Below the pieces are notes generated by a model that had not been told where the DNA came from, searched no databases, and saw nothing but the letters and a program-made list of their open reading frames with translations. Position numbers and translations under genes: made by a program. This document shows, in pieces, positions 16,621 to 26,190 of a stretch of 42,211 bases of DNA (the first letter of the stretch is position 1; the number at the start of each line of letters is the position of its first letter). Origin of the DNA: Pseudomonas alkylphenolica. Its GTDB lineage: Bacteria; Pseudomonadota; Gammaproteobacteria; Pseudomonadales; Pseudomonadaceae. The stretch covers positions 1-42,211 of the forward strand of contig NZ_JADUCM010000040.1 in assembly GCF_016009175.1 (NCBI RefSeq), read 5' to 3'.

Positions 16621-19600
16621 ACCTCTCCGCACCTTTTATCCGCCGCCCGGTAGCGACCATGCTCCTGAGCCTGGCGATCATGCTGCTGGGTGGCGTCAGC
16701 TTCGGCCTGTTGCCGGTGGCACCGCTGCCGCAGATCGAGTTTCCGGTGATCGTGGTCCAGGCCAACCTGGCCGGGGCCAGCCCTGAAGTCATGGCGTCGA
16801 CGGTGGCCACGCCCCTTGAGCGCTCAATGGGCGCCATCGCCGGCGTTACCACCTTGACCAGCAGCTCCAGCCAGGGCTCGACCCGGGTGATTCTCGGCTT
16901 TGACCAGGGCCGCGACATCGACGCTGCGGCCCGTGAAGTGCAGGCGGCCATCAACGCCTCGCGCAACCTGTTGCCCAGTGGCATGCGCAGCATGCCCACC
17001 TACAAGAAGTTCAACCCCTCGCAGGCGCCGATCATGGTGCTGGCGCTGACTTCCAGTGTGCTGGAAAAGGGCCAGCTCTACGACCTGGCATCGACCATTC
17101 TGTCGCAAAGCCTGTCGCAGGTGCCGGGGGTAGGGGAAGTGCAGATCGGCGGCAGTTCGCTGCCCGCCGTGCGCATCGAACTCGAACCGCAGTTGCTCAA
17201 CCAGTACGGCGTTGCCCTGGACGATGTGCGTGCGACGATCGCCAACGCCAACCAGCGCCGGCCCAAGGGCTTTATCGAGGATGGCCAGCGCAACTGGCAG
17301 GTGCAGGCCAACGACCAGCTGGAAAAGGCCAAGGACTACGAGCCGCTGGTGATCCGCTACCAGGACGGTGCGGTGCTGCGCCTGAGCCATGTGGCCAAGG
17401 TCACCGATGGTGTCGAGAACCGCTACAACAGCGGCTTTTTCAACAATGACCAGGCGGTACTGCTGGTGATCAACCGCCAGACCGGCGCCAACATCATCGA
17501 GACCGTGGACAAGATCAAGGAGCAGCTGCCTGCGCTTGAATCGCTGATGCCCGCCAGCGTCAAGCTGGACGTAGCCATGGACCGCTCGCCAGTGATCAAG
17601 GCGACACTCAAGGAAGCCGAGCACACCCTGGTCATCGCCGTGGTGCTGGTGGTACTGGTGGTGTTCCTGTTTTTGGGCAACCTGCGCGCCTCGCTGATTC
17701 CGACCCTGGCGGTGCCGGTGTCGCTGGTGGGCACTTTCGCTGCCATGTACCTGTGCGGCTTTTCGTTGAACAACCTGTCGTTGATGGCGTTGATTCTCGC
17801 CACCGGCCTGGTGGTGGACGATGCCATCGTCGTGCTCGAGAACATCTCCCGGCATATCGATGAAGGTGTGCCGCCGATGCGTGCAGCCTACCTGGGTTCC
17901 AAGGAAGTGGGCTTCACCCTGTTGTCGATGAACCTGTCGCTGGTGGTGGTGTTTGTCTCGATCCTGTTCATGGGGGGCATTGTCGGGTCGTTGTTCCGCG
18001 AGTTCTCCATCACCCTGGCAGTGGCGATCATCGTCTCGCTGGTGGTCTCGCTGACGCTCACGCCGATGCTCTGCGCGCGCTGGCTCAAGCCCCAGTCGCA
18101 CGAAGGCCAGACCCGCCTGCAGCGCTGGAGCGAGCAGCTCAACCTGCGCATGATGAATGCCTATGGGCGCAGCCTGGACTGGGTACTGAGGCATCGCCTT
18201 CTGACGCTGATCACGTTGCTGGTGACCATCGGCGTCAATATTGCCCTGTATGTGGTGGTACCCAAGACCTTTCTGCCGCAACAGGACACCGGGCAACTGA
18301 TGGGCTTTGTCCGCGGTGACGATGGCCTGTCGTTCCAGGTGATGCAGCCCAAAATGGAGATCTATCGCCAGGCCCTGCTCAAGGACCCGGCTGTCGAGAG
18401 CGTTGCCGGCTTTATCGGCGGCAACAGCGGCACCAACAACGCCATGGTGCTGGTGCGCCTCAAACCCATCAGTGAACGCAAGATGTCGGCGCAGAAAATC
18501 ATCGAGCGCCTGCGCAAAGAGATGCCCAAGGTGCCCGGTGGGCGGCTGTTCCTGATGGCCGACCAGGACCTGCAGTTCGGTGGCGGCCGCGATCAGAGCA
18601 CCTCGCAGTTCCTCTACAGCCTGCAAAGCAGTGAGCTGTCGGCGTTGCGCGAGTGGTACCCGAAAGTGGTCGCGGCGTTCAAGACCTTGCCGGAGCTGAC
18701 CGCGATCGACGCCCGCGACGGCGGCGGTACCCAGCAAGTGACGCTGGTGGTCGACCGCGAGCAGGCCAAGCGCCTGGGCATCGACATGAGCATGGTTACC
18801 GCCGTGCTCAACAACGCCTACAGCCAGCGGCAGATCTCGACCATCTATGACAGCCTGAACCAGTACCAGGTGGTCATGGAGATCAATCCCAAGTACGCCC
18901 AGGACCCTCGCAGCCTGGAGCAGGTGCAGGTGATCACCGCGGATGGCGCCCGGGTTCCGCTGTCGACCATTGCCCACTACGAGAACAGCCTGGCAGACGA
19001 CCGGGTCAGCCACGAAGGCCAGTTTGCCTCCGAGAACATCAACTTCGACATCGCCGAAGGCTACAGCCAGGACCAGGCCATGGCCGCGGTGGAGCGGGCG
19101 GTGGCCAAGGTCGGTTTGCCCGAGGATGTGATCGCCAAGCTTGGCGGTACCGGCAACGCCTTTACCGAAAGCCAGAAAGGTCAGCCGTGGATGATTCTCG
19201 GTGCCCTGCTTGCGGTGTACCTGGTGCTGGGGATCCTCTACGAGAGCTACATCCACCCGCTGACCATCCTGTCGACCTTGCCATCGGCCGGGGTAGGGGC
19301 CTTGCTCACCTTGTACTTAGTGGGCAGCGAGTTCAGCCTGATTTCGCTGCTGGGCCTGTTCTTGCTGATTGGCGTGGTGAAAAAGAACGCCATTATGATG
19401 ATCGACCTGGCGCTGCAACTGGAGCGCCATGAACAACTGAGCCCGGAGCAATCGATCCGTCGGGCGTGCCTGCTGCGTCTGCGACCGATCCTGATGACTA
19501 CCCTGGCGGCCATTCTCGGTGCCTTGCCGCTGCTCATCAGCAGTGCCGAGGGCGCCGAAATGCGTCAGCCGCTGGGCCTGACCATTATTGGCGGCCTGGT

Positions 19601-19724
19601 TTTCAGCCAGGTCCTTACGCTTTACACCACCCCGGTGGTCTACCTCTATCTGGACCGCCTGCGCCATCGCTTCAACCATTGGCGCGGCGTGCGCACCGAC
19701 GCTGCTTTGGAAACCCCGCTATGA
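16617..19724 (+). CDS. muxC: RND multidrug efflux pump subunit MuxC (MdtC-like)
   Basis: A 1035-residue paralogue of the preceding gene with intact Asp401-Asp402 in VVDDAIVVLENISRH, QQDTGQLMGFVRGDDG in the second periplasmic loop, and GVVKKNAIMMIDLALQ near the C-terminus. In MdtBC-type systems both RND subunits are needed for the full substrate range (bile salts, novobiocin, beta-lactams in the known examples). It overlaps muxB and opmB by 4 bases each. A 25-base segment (18823-18847) is identical to muxB 15731-15755. Confidence 0.95.
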   Translation: MNLSAPFIRRPVATMLLSLAIMLLGGVSFGLLPVAPLPQIEFPVIVVQANLAGASPEVMASTVATPLERSMGAIAGVTTLTSSSSQGSTRVILGFDQGRDIDAAAREVQAAINASRNLLPSGMRSMPTYKKFNPSQAPIMVLALTSSVLEKGQLYDLASTILSQSLSQVPGVGEVQIGGSSLPAVRIELEPQLLNQYGVALDDVRATIANANQRRPKGFIEDGQRNWQVQANDQLEKAKDYEPLVIRYQDGAVLRLSHVAKVTDGVENRYNSGFFNNDQAVLLVINRQTGANIIETVDKIKEQLPALESLMPASVKLDVAMDRSPVIKATLKEAEHTLVIAVVLVVLVVFLFLGNLRASLIPTLAVPVSLVGTFAAMYLCGFSLNNLSLMALILATGLVVDDAIVVLENISRHIDEGVPPMRAAYLGSKEVGFTLLSMNLSLVVVFVSILFMGGIVGSLFREFSITLAVAIIVSLVVSLTLTPMLCARWLKPQSHEGQTRLQRWSEQLNLRMMNAYGRSLDWVLRHRLLTLITLLVTIGVNIALYVVVPKTFLPQQDTGQLMGFVRGDDGLSFQVMQPKMEIYRQALLKDPAVESVAGFIGGNSGTNNAMVLVRLKPISERKMSAQKIIERLRKEMPKVPGGRLFLMADQDLQFGGGRDQSTSQFLYSLQSSELSALREWYPKVVAAFKTLPELTAIDARDGGGTQQVTLVVDREQAKRLGIDMSMVTAVLNNAYSQRQISTIYDSLNQYQVVMEINPKYAQDPRSLEQVQVITADGARVPLSTIAHYENSLADDRVSHEGQFASENINFDIAEGYSQDQAMAAVERAVAKVGLPEDVIAKLGGTGNAFTESQKGQPWMILGALLAVYLVLGILYESYIHPLTILSTLPSAGVGALLTLYLVGSEFSLISLLGLFLLIGVVKKNAIMMIDLALQLERHEQLSPEQSIRRACLLRLRPILMTTLAAILGALPLLISSAEGAEMRQPLGLTIIGGLVFSQVLTLYTTPVVYLYLDRLRHRFNHWRGVRTDAALETPL

Positions 19725-21214
19725 CTCGACGTCCGCTTTTCTCCGACCGCACCCTGCAGCAGATGCTCGGCGCCCGCGGCTCGCGCCTGCTGGCCTCGAG
19801 CCTGTGCCTGGCAATGCTCAGCGCCTGCACCCTGAGCCCGGACTATCATCGTCCACAGGCGCCCACGCCGGCGGTGTTCAAGCACGCCGAAGGCTGGACC
19901 CAGGCCAACCCGTCGGACGCCCTCGCGCGGGGTGCCTGGTGGGAGCTGTATGGCGATGCGCAGCTCAATGGCCTGGTCGAGGAGCTCAACGCCAGCAACC
20001 AGACCGTCGCCCAGTCCGAAGCCCAATACCGCCAGGCCCAGGCTCTGGTGCGCAGCGCCCGTGGTGCACTGTTCCCCAGCATCGACCTGCGCGCGGGCAA
20101 GACCCGCTCCAGCCAGGGCACCGGCAGCTCCAGTTCGAGCCTGAGCAACAACAGCAGCGGTATTCGCGATACCTACAGCACCACCCTGGGCGTCAGCTGG
20201 GAAGCTGATCTCTGGGGCAAGTTGCGTGAAGGCCTGACCGCCAACGAGGCGAGTGCCCAGGCAAGCCTTGCGGACCTGGCGGCGATTCGCCTGAGCCTGC
20301 AGTCGGAGCTGGTGCAGAACTACCTGCAGTTACGGGTGATGGACGAGAACAAGCGCTTGCTGGAAGCCACAGTGCAGACCTACCAGCGTTCACTGACCAT
20401 GACCGAAAACCAGTACCGTGCCGGGGTCTCCGGCAAGGATGCAGTGGCGCAGGCGCAAACCCAGCTGAAAAGTACCCAGGCCGACTTGGTCGACCTGATC
20501 TGGCAGCGTGCACAACTGGAGAACGCCATTGCGGTGTTGCTCGGCAAGGCCCCGGCGGACTTCGCCCTGGCGGACAGCACGAGCATTCCGGCTTTGCCGC
20601 AGATCCCGGGGGCGCTGCCGGCGCAATTGCTGGAGCGCCGCCCGGACATCGCCTCGGCCGAGCGCAAAGTCATGTCGGCCAACGCCAGCATTGGCGTGGC
20701 CAAGGCGGCTTACTTTCCTGACCTGACCCTGAGCATGAGTGGCGGCTACAGCAGCAGTAGCTTCAACGACTGGATCAGCCTGCCCAACCGCTTCTGGTCG
20801 GTGGGCCCGCAACTGGCCATGACCCTGTTCGATGGCGGGCAGCGCTCAGCCGAGGTGGACCGCACCGAAGCGGTCTACGACCAGACCGTGGCGCAGTACC
20901 GACAGACCGTACTCGACGGCTTCAAGGAAGTGGAAAACTACCTGGTGCAGCTCGACGTGTACGAAGACGAAGACCAGATTCGCCGTGAGGCACTGGAAGC
21001 CGCACGCGAGTCACTGCGCCTGACCACCAACCAGTACAAGGCCGGGTTGATCGGCTACCTGGACGTGGTCAACGTGCAGACGACCGCCCTGAGCAACGAG
21101 CGCAGTGTGCTGACGTTGTTGCAGGGACGCTTGGTGGCCAGTGTGCAGCTGATTGCGGCGCTGGGTGGCGGTTGGGATGCACAGTCGGCTTATGCAGAGG
21201 CTGCAAAAAAATAA
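19721..21214 (+). CDS. opmB: outer-membrane efflux lipoprotein (OpmB, TolC/NodT family)
   Basis: A 497-residue outer-membrane factor. A signal sequence ends in the lipobox LSAC with Cys36, followed by TLSPDYHRP, the usual start of NodT-type channels. Two TolC repeats follow, with the NQYRAGVSGKDAV and NQYKAGLIGYLDVV motifs at equivalent places. A Ser-rich stretch lies around residues 130-145. It should provide the exit duct for the MuxABC pump. It starts within the muxC stop (ATGA) and ends the operon before a terminator. Confidence 0.95.
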   Translation: MTRRPLFSDRTLQQMLGARGSRLLASSLCLAMLSACTLSPDYHRPQAPTPAVFKHAEGWTQANPSDALARGAWWELYGDAQLNGLVEELNASNQTVAQSEAQYRQAQALVRSARGALFPSIDLRAGKTRSSQGTGSSSSSLSNNSSGIRDTYSTTLGVSWEADLWGKLREGLTANEASAQASLADLAAIRLSLQSELVQNYLQLRVMDENKRLLEATVQTYQRSLTMTENQYRAGVSGKDAVAQAQTQLKSTQADLVDLIWQRAQLENAIAVLLGKAPADFALADSTSIPALPQIPGALPAQLLERRPDIASAERKVMSANASIGVAKAAYFPDLTLSMSGGYSSSSFNDWISLPNRFWSVGPQLAMTLFDGGQRSAEVDRTEAVYDQTVAQYRQTVLDGFKEVENYLVQLDVYEDEDQIRREALEAARESLRLTTNQYKAGLIGYLDVVNVQTTALSNERSVLTLLQGRLVASVQLIAALGGGWDAQSAYAEAAKK

Positions 21215-21256
21215 ATGTTATAAAACATGTGGTTATAACGAAAACCTAAAGTTGAG

Positions 21257-21300
21257 TGGCGTAATGTGAGGAAATAATTGCATTACGCCATTTTTCTTTT
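21257..21300 (+). terminator. intrinsic terminator of the efflux operon
   Basis: A 10-bp perfect stem (21257-21266 with 21281-21290), a 14-base A/T-rich loop and a T-rich tail TTTTTCTTTT. It is 42 bases past the opmB stop. A smaller 7-bp inverted repeat (21217-21223 with 21233-21239) lies between. Confidence 0.8.
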
Positions 21301-21492
21301 CTAGTCACATTAAGAAACGTTCATAACTTACTGATGTTAAAAGCTATTTATATTTATACCGTTTGTCGTCAATCAATATCGCGATACTGAAATGCCATCG
21401 AAAACCCCGTGCGTTTCGCCAAAGGTTGAGTACAATCATCGGCTTTTCCCGGGCCTCGCGGGTGCCCGGTTTCAAAGGTTGTGGAAGGCCTT

Positions 21493-23577
21493 ATGTTGAC
21501 TGGTAGTTACTCCTCCTCGCTGGTGCTGATTTCCCTGTGTGTGGCCATCCTTGCCTCCTATACCGCGCTCGACATGGCCGGGCGTATTGCCACCGCCAAG
21601 GGGCGGGCGGTGTACCTGTGGATCACCGGTGGCGCGGGGGCCATGGGCTTTGGCATCTGGTCGATGCACTTTATCGGCATGCTCGCCTTCAGCCTGCCGA
21701 TCGAGCTGGGCTATGACCTGACATTGACCTTGTTGTCGTTGCTGATTGCAGCACTGTCTTCGGGCTTTGCCTTGTGGCTGGTCAGCCAGCCGACCTTGCC
21801 CTGGAGCCAGTTGGGGCTCGGCGCGCTGATCATGGGCGCCGGTATCAGCAGCATGCACTACACCGGCATGGCGGCGTTGCTGATGCAGCCCGGTATCGAC
21901 TACGACCCTCTGCTGTTCATCCTGTCGCTGCTGATCGCAGTGGGGGCGTCTGCCGCCGCACTGTGGATCGCCTTCCGGCTGCGCAAGCAAACCCTCTATG
22001 TGCGGCAGATCCGTGGTGGCGCCGCCGTCCTGATGGGGGTGGCGATTGTCGGCATGCATTACACCGGGATGGCGGCAGCCAACTTCCCCGAGGGCAGTTT
22101 CTGTGGCGCACTGAGCACCGGCCTGAGCGGTAATGGCCTGGACTACCTGGTGCTGATCACCACCTTGGCGGTGCTGGCCGTGGCCCTGCTGACCTCGGTA
22201 CTGGATGCCCGGCTGGAGGCGCGCACTGCGGAACTCGCGCAGTCGCTGACCCGTGCCAACCAGGAACTCACCCAGCTGGCGCTGCACGACACCCTGACCA
22301 GCCTGCCCAACCGTACGTTGCTGGCTGACCGTATCGATCAGGCCATCTGCAAGGTCAACTCGCAGGGCGGCTGCTTTGCCCTGATGTTCATTGACCTGGA
22401 CGGCTTTAAACCGGTCAACGACGCGTTCGGTCACCACATGGGCGACATGCTGCTCAAGGACGTCGCCCAGCGGCTGCGCGGCCACTTGCACAGCCAGGAC
22501 ACCCTGGCGCGCATCGGTGGCGACGAGTTCGTATTGCTGGTGGAGCTGCAGGAGCCGGACGATGCCCTGGGCGTCGCGGCCAAGCAGGTCAACCTGATTT
22601 CGCGCCCGTTCCGTGTGGCAGAGCAGAACCTGCAGATTTCCGCGAGCATCGGTATCGTGCTGTACCCCGGCAACGGCACGGACCAGCTGGAGCTGCTGCG
22701 CAATGCCGATGCCGCGATGTACCACGCCAAGAGTGCGGGCAAAAATGGCTACAGCTTCTTTGACGTGTCGATGAACAGTAACGCCCGCCTGCAGCTGCAG
22801 CTGCTGCAGGACTTGCGCATGGCACTCGAACTGCAGCAGTTCCGCCTTTTCTATCAACCCAAGTTCGATGCGCAGAACGTGCGCCCGATCGGTGCCGAAG
22901 CCTTGCTGCGCTGGGAGCATCCGCAGCATGGCCTGTTACTGCCGGACCGCTTTATCTCGCTGGCCGAGAAGACCGGCTTGATCATCCCGATCGGCGAGTG
23001 GGTGCTGGACGAAGCCTGCCGGCAGATGCGCGCGTGGATCGACGAGGGCTACAGCGACTGGCGGATTGCGGTCAACCTCTCGGCCATCCAGTTCTGTCAC
23101 AGCGGGCTGGTGGAGAGCGTCGCCAAGGTGCTGGCGCGTCATCAACTGCCGGCCAACAACCTGACCCTGGAAATCACCGAAACCACCGCGATGCACGACG
23201 CCGACGCCAGTCTGGCGGTGCTGCAACGGCTGTCGGACATGGGCGTGGACCTGTCCATCGACGACTTCGGCACCGGCTATTCGAGCTTGATGTACCTCAA
23301 GCGCCTGCCGGCCAACGAGCTGAAAATCGACCGGGGCTTTGTCCGTGACCTGGAGCAGGACAGCGACGACGCCGCGATTGTCTCGGCGATTGTCGCGCTG
23401 GGCCAGGCATTGGGCTTGCGAATTGTTGCCGAAGGGGTGGAGACCGACCGCCAGCAGAACTTCCTGACCCGGCTGGGCTGCGATTCGTTGCAGGGCTATC
23501 TGCTCGGCCAGCCGCTGCCGGCCGAGCGGTTTATCGTCGATATCGAACGCGCGCGCCAGTCCATGGCGGTCAGCTAG
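21493..23577 (+). CDS. membrane c-di-GMP enzyme, MHYT-GGDEF-EAL
   Basis: A 694-residue protein with seven N-terminal hydrophobic helices carrying the MHYT sensor motifs (WSMHFIGM, SMHYTGM, GMHYTGM), thought to bind copper and sense O2, NO or CO. A GGDEF domain follows (residues 342-346, intact), then an EAL domain (EALLR at 469-473, DDFGTGYSS, KIDRGFV, EGVET). Both catalytic sites look intact, so it may make and degrade c-di-GMP. The inhibitory I-site normally reads RxxD five residues before GGDEF; here it is HSQD. MucR (PA1727) of P. aeruginosa has this architecture. ATG 21493 follows GGAAGG; the GTG at 21481 is less likely. Confidence 0.9.
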   Translation: MLTGSYSSSLVLISLCVAILASYTALDMAGRIATAKGRAVYLWITGGAGAMGFGIWSMHFIGMLAFSLPIELGYDLTLTLLSLLIAALSSGFALWLVSQPTLPWSQLGLGALIMGAGISSMHYTGMAALLMQPGIDYDPLLFILSLLIAVGASAAALWIAFRLRKQTLYVRQIRGGAAVLMGVAIVGMHYTGMAAANFPEGSFCGALSTGLSGNGLDYLVLITTLAVLAVALLTSVLDARLEARTAELAQSLTRANQELTQLALHDTLTSLPNRTLLADRIDQAICKVNSQGGCFALMFIDLDGFKPVNDAFGHHMGDMLLKDVAQRLRGHLHSQDTLARIGGDEFVLLVELQEPDDALGVAAKQVNLISRPFRVAEQNLQISASIGIVLYPGNGTDQLELLRNADAAMYHAKSAGKNGYSFFDVSMNSNARLQLQLLQDLRMALELQQFRLFYQPKFDAQNVRPIGAEALLRWEHPQHGLLLPDRFISLAEKTGLIIPIGEWVLDEACRQMRAWIDEGYSDWRIAVNLSAIQFCHSGLVESVAKVLARHQLPANNLTLEITETTAMHDADASLAVLQRLSDMGVDLSIDDFGTGYSSLMYLKRLPANELKIDRGFVRDLEQDSDDAAIVSAIVALGQALGLRIVAEGVETDRQQNFLTRLGCDSLQGYLLGQPLPAERFIVDIERARQSMAVS

Positions 23578-23579
23578 GG

Positions 23580-23840
23580 TCAGCCGGCCGCGCGCAGGTT
23601 GCAGGAAGGCTCGAAGGTGTCGAGCTCGGCCTCGACGGCCTCAATGATGCGCTCGACATCGGCGGCGGGCATGACCGCGGCGCAAGGGATGCCGGCAATG
23701 GCCAGCAGGGTTTCACCGGTGGCCCGGTCAAACAGGCGCGCGACCATACTGCGCGGGGCATCCATGCTGGCTTCAAAGCCCAGCGGATGAAAATGCCAGC
23801 GCATCACCTGGCAGGCGTTGAGAAACGTCAGTTTGTTCAT
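23580..23840 (-). CDS. small DUF1652-like protein
   Basis: An 86-residue soluble protein starting at the ATG at 23840, behind a GGAGG ribosome-binding site 5 bases away. It has the pattern of the Pseudomonas-restricted DUF1652 family: an N-terminal helix, FxPLGFE, a short strand with VARLFDRATGETLLAIAGI, then a C-terminal helix IIEAVEAELDTF. Its function is unknown. It converges on the c-di-GMP gene with almost no gap, so the two transcripts overlap. Confidence 0.65.
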   Translation of the reverse strand: MNKLTFLNACQVMRWHFHPLGFEASMDAPRSMVARLFDRATGETLLAIAGIPCAAVMPAADVERIIEAVEAELDTFEPSCNLRAAG

Positions 23841-24175
23841 TCCGGCCTCCATACAGGGGTGAACAGCAAGGTGAACGGATCGGGTGCGGTACAGCGGCTT
23901 GTCCCTTGTGCGAACGTCCTAACCATAGCACCGCAAACGCCATTGTCCGGGTGTGTTGATGACAGTTTTTCGATACTTTGACGCAGGTCTCGATCAGCGG
24001 TTGCGCGTATGAAGGCACGGGATGAAACGGCAAACGTTTGCACGGGACGATAGCCCGCGAGTCCCTTGGGCGTTCTGCCATTTCTACCGGCAGTCGGCCA
24101 GGAAGCTTGCGGTCGGGGTATCGGACCAACGGCGCCCTGGACAACGCGCTTGGCACAGTGCTTGAGCAGCGCCCT
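23841..24175. other. 335-base intergenic region with a 12-base palindrome
   Basis: This is the upstream region of the DUF1652-like gene and the downstream region of the DUF1345 gene. GCAAACGTTTGC at 24030-24041 is a perfect 12-base palindrome of the LacI-family operator style. The leftward open frame across the area has no recognisable features and looks like chance. No terminator was seen. Confidence 0.35.
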
Positions 24176-24823
24176 TCAGTTGATCAGCGCAGCCGCCATG
24201 TTGATGGTAAAACCCAGGATCGCGGTATTGAAGACAAACCCTACCAGTGAGTGGGCAAGTACCACCCGGCGCATTGACCGCCCGGCGACGCCGACGTCCG
24301 AGGTTTGCACGGCCACGCTCAAGGTGTAGGAGAAGTAGTGAAAGTCCCAGTAATCGGGGTGGCGTTCGCCATCGGGAAAACGCAGCACGGGGGTGTGCGC
24401 CTGGGCGGTATAAAACAGGTGGGCGTAGTGCAGGCTGAAAATCGCACCGATCAACAACCAGGAACCGGCAACGGTTAACCCGGTAAACGCGTATTGCAGG
24501 GCAGTTGGCCCGCCCGCCAGTTTACCGCCTGCAGCCAGTTGCAGGGTGACCGCCGCGAGGCTGGCGATGGCCGCGATGCTCACCGTGAACAGCACCAGGC
24601 CGGCATTCTCATCTTCGATACTGGCTACTCTGCGGACTTTATCCGGGCCTGCACTCACGGTCAGCCACAGAATCAGCAACAGATACAGCCAGACACCGGT
24701 GTTCCAGCCAATCAGCACATGCTCGACCCAGTCGTGCGCGGGGATCAGCGCGCCGCAGACCAGGCCGATGACTGCGGCGATACTCAGGCGCGGGTGGCTG
24801 CGGGTCAGTCGATGGAAAGCCAT
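24176..24823 (-). CDS. DUF1345 membrane protein
   Basis: A 215-residue inner-membrane protein with about five hydrophobic segments and the DUF1345 marks: HYAHLFYT, HPDYWDFHYFSYTLSVAVQTSDVGV and a C-terminal GFVFNTAILGFTIN. The function is unknown; the family resembles a small channel or sensor module. The ATG at 24823 has a GAGG ribosome-binding site. It follows nnrS after 57 bases on the same strand and may be co-transcribed. Confidence 0.85.
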   Translation of the reverse strand: MAFHRLTRSHPRLSIAAVIGLVCGALIPAHDWVEHVLIGWNTGVWLYLLLILWLTVSAGPDKVRRVASIEDENAGLVLFTVSIAAIASLAAVTLQLAAGGKLAGGPTALQYAFTGLTVAGSWLLIGAIFSLHYAHLFYTAQAHTPVLRFPDGERHPDYWDFHYFSYTLSVAVQTSDVGVAGRSMRRVVLAHSLVGFVFNTAILGFTINMAAALIN

Positions 24824-24880
24824 GGAACCTCAGGGGCAGAAGCACTCCGGCAACTGTAGCCCATTGGTCCGGGGTGGGCC

Positions 24881-26047
24881 TCAACCGGGTTGCCCATCTA
24901 CTCGCGCGCGCAGGAGGATCGGGGCGTAGTGCCAGAGGAACAAGGCAAATGCCAGCACCCAGCACAGCGCCGAAAGGCTCAACCCCCAGTGGCTGAACGG
25001 CACCAGGCCAATTCGCAGCAGCGCCGCCAGTTGCACCAGCACGAACGATGCGACGATGCAGGCGGGTACCTGCAAGGGGCGCCCGGTGTGGCCGAGGCTG
25101 ACCCGCGCCATCATCGCTACGATCATTGCACTCATGGCGCCGACGCTCAGGGCATGGCTGGGCAGGCTGGGGTTGAGCGGTACGCCCAGGTGCCAGGCAG
25201 CCATGCCCAGACTTGCCAGCAACAACCACAGGTAGGCCAGGTGCAGCGACCACAGCAACGGTACGCTGGCGACACGGGGGGTAAACCATCGCCACAGGCG
25301 CAGGCCGTGCAGCGCGGTTAACAGCACGAAAACGCCGGCCATTGCACGGCTGGATGAATCGCTCAGTCCGGCGGCGGTGAGCAGGGCGACGGCCAGGCTA
25401 CTGAGCAGCGTCAGGCGTTCAAGCCAGGGTCTGGCCGGCGCTTGGGCGGCGAGCCCCAAACCACGTTGGGTGAAAAAGGGAATGACGCGTCCGCCGATCA
25501 CCGTCAGGAACGCGCCCATCAGCCACAAACCGGCGAGCGCGCCGCGGCGCTGCAGCAGTTCATCGCCTTGTAGCAGACCGGCGAGCGTCAGCCACTGGCA
25601 GGCACCGAGCAGCAGGGTCATGACAATGATCGGGTAGTTGTTTTTCAATCGGCGGGCAATGATAGGTTTTGCCAGCGTAATCGCCACCAACGGCATAAAG
25701 GCGGCCTGCAGCAGCACCAGTGCGGGCAAGGGCAGGGCGCTGAACCAGGCCAGGCGGCCAAGCAGCCAGATCACTGCCAGTGCCAGCAGCGGCCAGCCCT
25801 TGATCCCGGACAGGCCGCTCCAGTTCTGTACCGCCGTTAGCAGAAACCCGGCAATGATCGCTGCGCCGAAGCCGTAGAGCATTTCATGGCGGTGCCAGGC
25901 CAGCATGCCGCCTGTCGGTTGCAGGTGCACGGCGCCAGCCAACCACAAGGCCCAGAGCAATACCGCCAACAGGGCAAAAGCCCCGCCGGCAAGAAAGAAG
26001 GGACGAAAGCCAAGGCGCCAGACAGGCAATTGCTCAATCCGGAACAT
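24881..26047 (-). CDS. nnrS: NnrS family haem-copper membrane protein
   Basis: A 388-residue inner-membrane protein with about twelve hydrophobic helices. It has the NnrS signatures RLGFRPFFLAGGAFAL at the N-terminus, WHRHEMLYGFGAAIIAGFLLTAVQNW, and ITLAKPIIARRLKNNYPI. NnrS proteins protect against nitric oxide and nitrosative stress. ATG 26047 follows AAGGAAAA; the longer frame to 26167 runs through the promoter region. Three NorR-like sites lie 144-200 bases upstream, so NO-dependent control is plausible. No denitrification gene is visible nearby, which fits a detoxification role. Confidence 0.9.
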   Translation of the reverse strand: MFRIEQLPVWRLGFRPFFLAGGAFALLAVLLWALWLAGAVHLQPTGGMLAWHRHEMLYGFGAAIIAGFLLTAVQNWSGLSGIKGWPLLALAVIWLLGRLAWFSALPLPALVLLQAAFMPLVAITLAKPIIARRLKNNYPIIVMTLLLGACQWLTLAGLLQGDELLQRRGALAGLWLMGAFLTVIGGRVIPFFTQRGLGLAAQAPARPWLERLTLLSSLAVALLTAAGLSDSSSRAMAGVFVLLTALHGLRLWRWFTPRVASVPLLWSLHLAYLWLLLASLGMAAWHLGVPLNPSLPSHALSVGAMSAMIVAMMARVSLGHTGRPLQVPACIVASFVLVQLAALLRIGLVPFSHWGLSLSALCWVLAFALFLWHYAPILLRARVDGQPG

Positions 26048-26082
26048 AGGCGTTTTCCTTGTGTTGTGTGCGATTGAACGAG

Positions 26083-26102
26083 GTGGCCATGATATTGCCC
26101 TC
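26083..26102 (-). promoter_or_regulatory. possible sigma-54 (-24/-12) promoter of nnrS
   Basis: Read leftward the segment contains GG-N10-GC (GGGCAA, then GGC after the spacer), the invariant bases of -24/-12 promoters. It matches the consensus moderately (4 of 6 at -24, 3 of 5 at -12). A start site would fall near 26075, leaving a leader of about 28 bases. The three enhancer-like palindromes then sit about 115-170 bases upstream, the usual distance. This is weak on its own and supported mainly by those sites. Confidence 0.35.
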
Positions 26103-26190
26103 AATCGATTCCAATGGGACTGATGAGGTACCATCACGAACCATGCCAGGTATAAATGGCTTGCCAATCAAGGCCATGGTCATGATTCAG

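Noticed and set aside
26048..26190. FNR/ANR/DNR box (TTGAT-N4-ATCAA) for nnrS
   Set aside because: TTGCCAATCAA at 26161 looks similar at first, but half-site and spacing do not fit.
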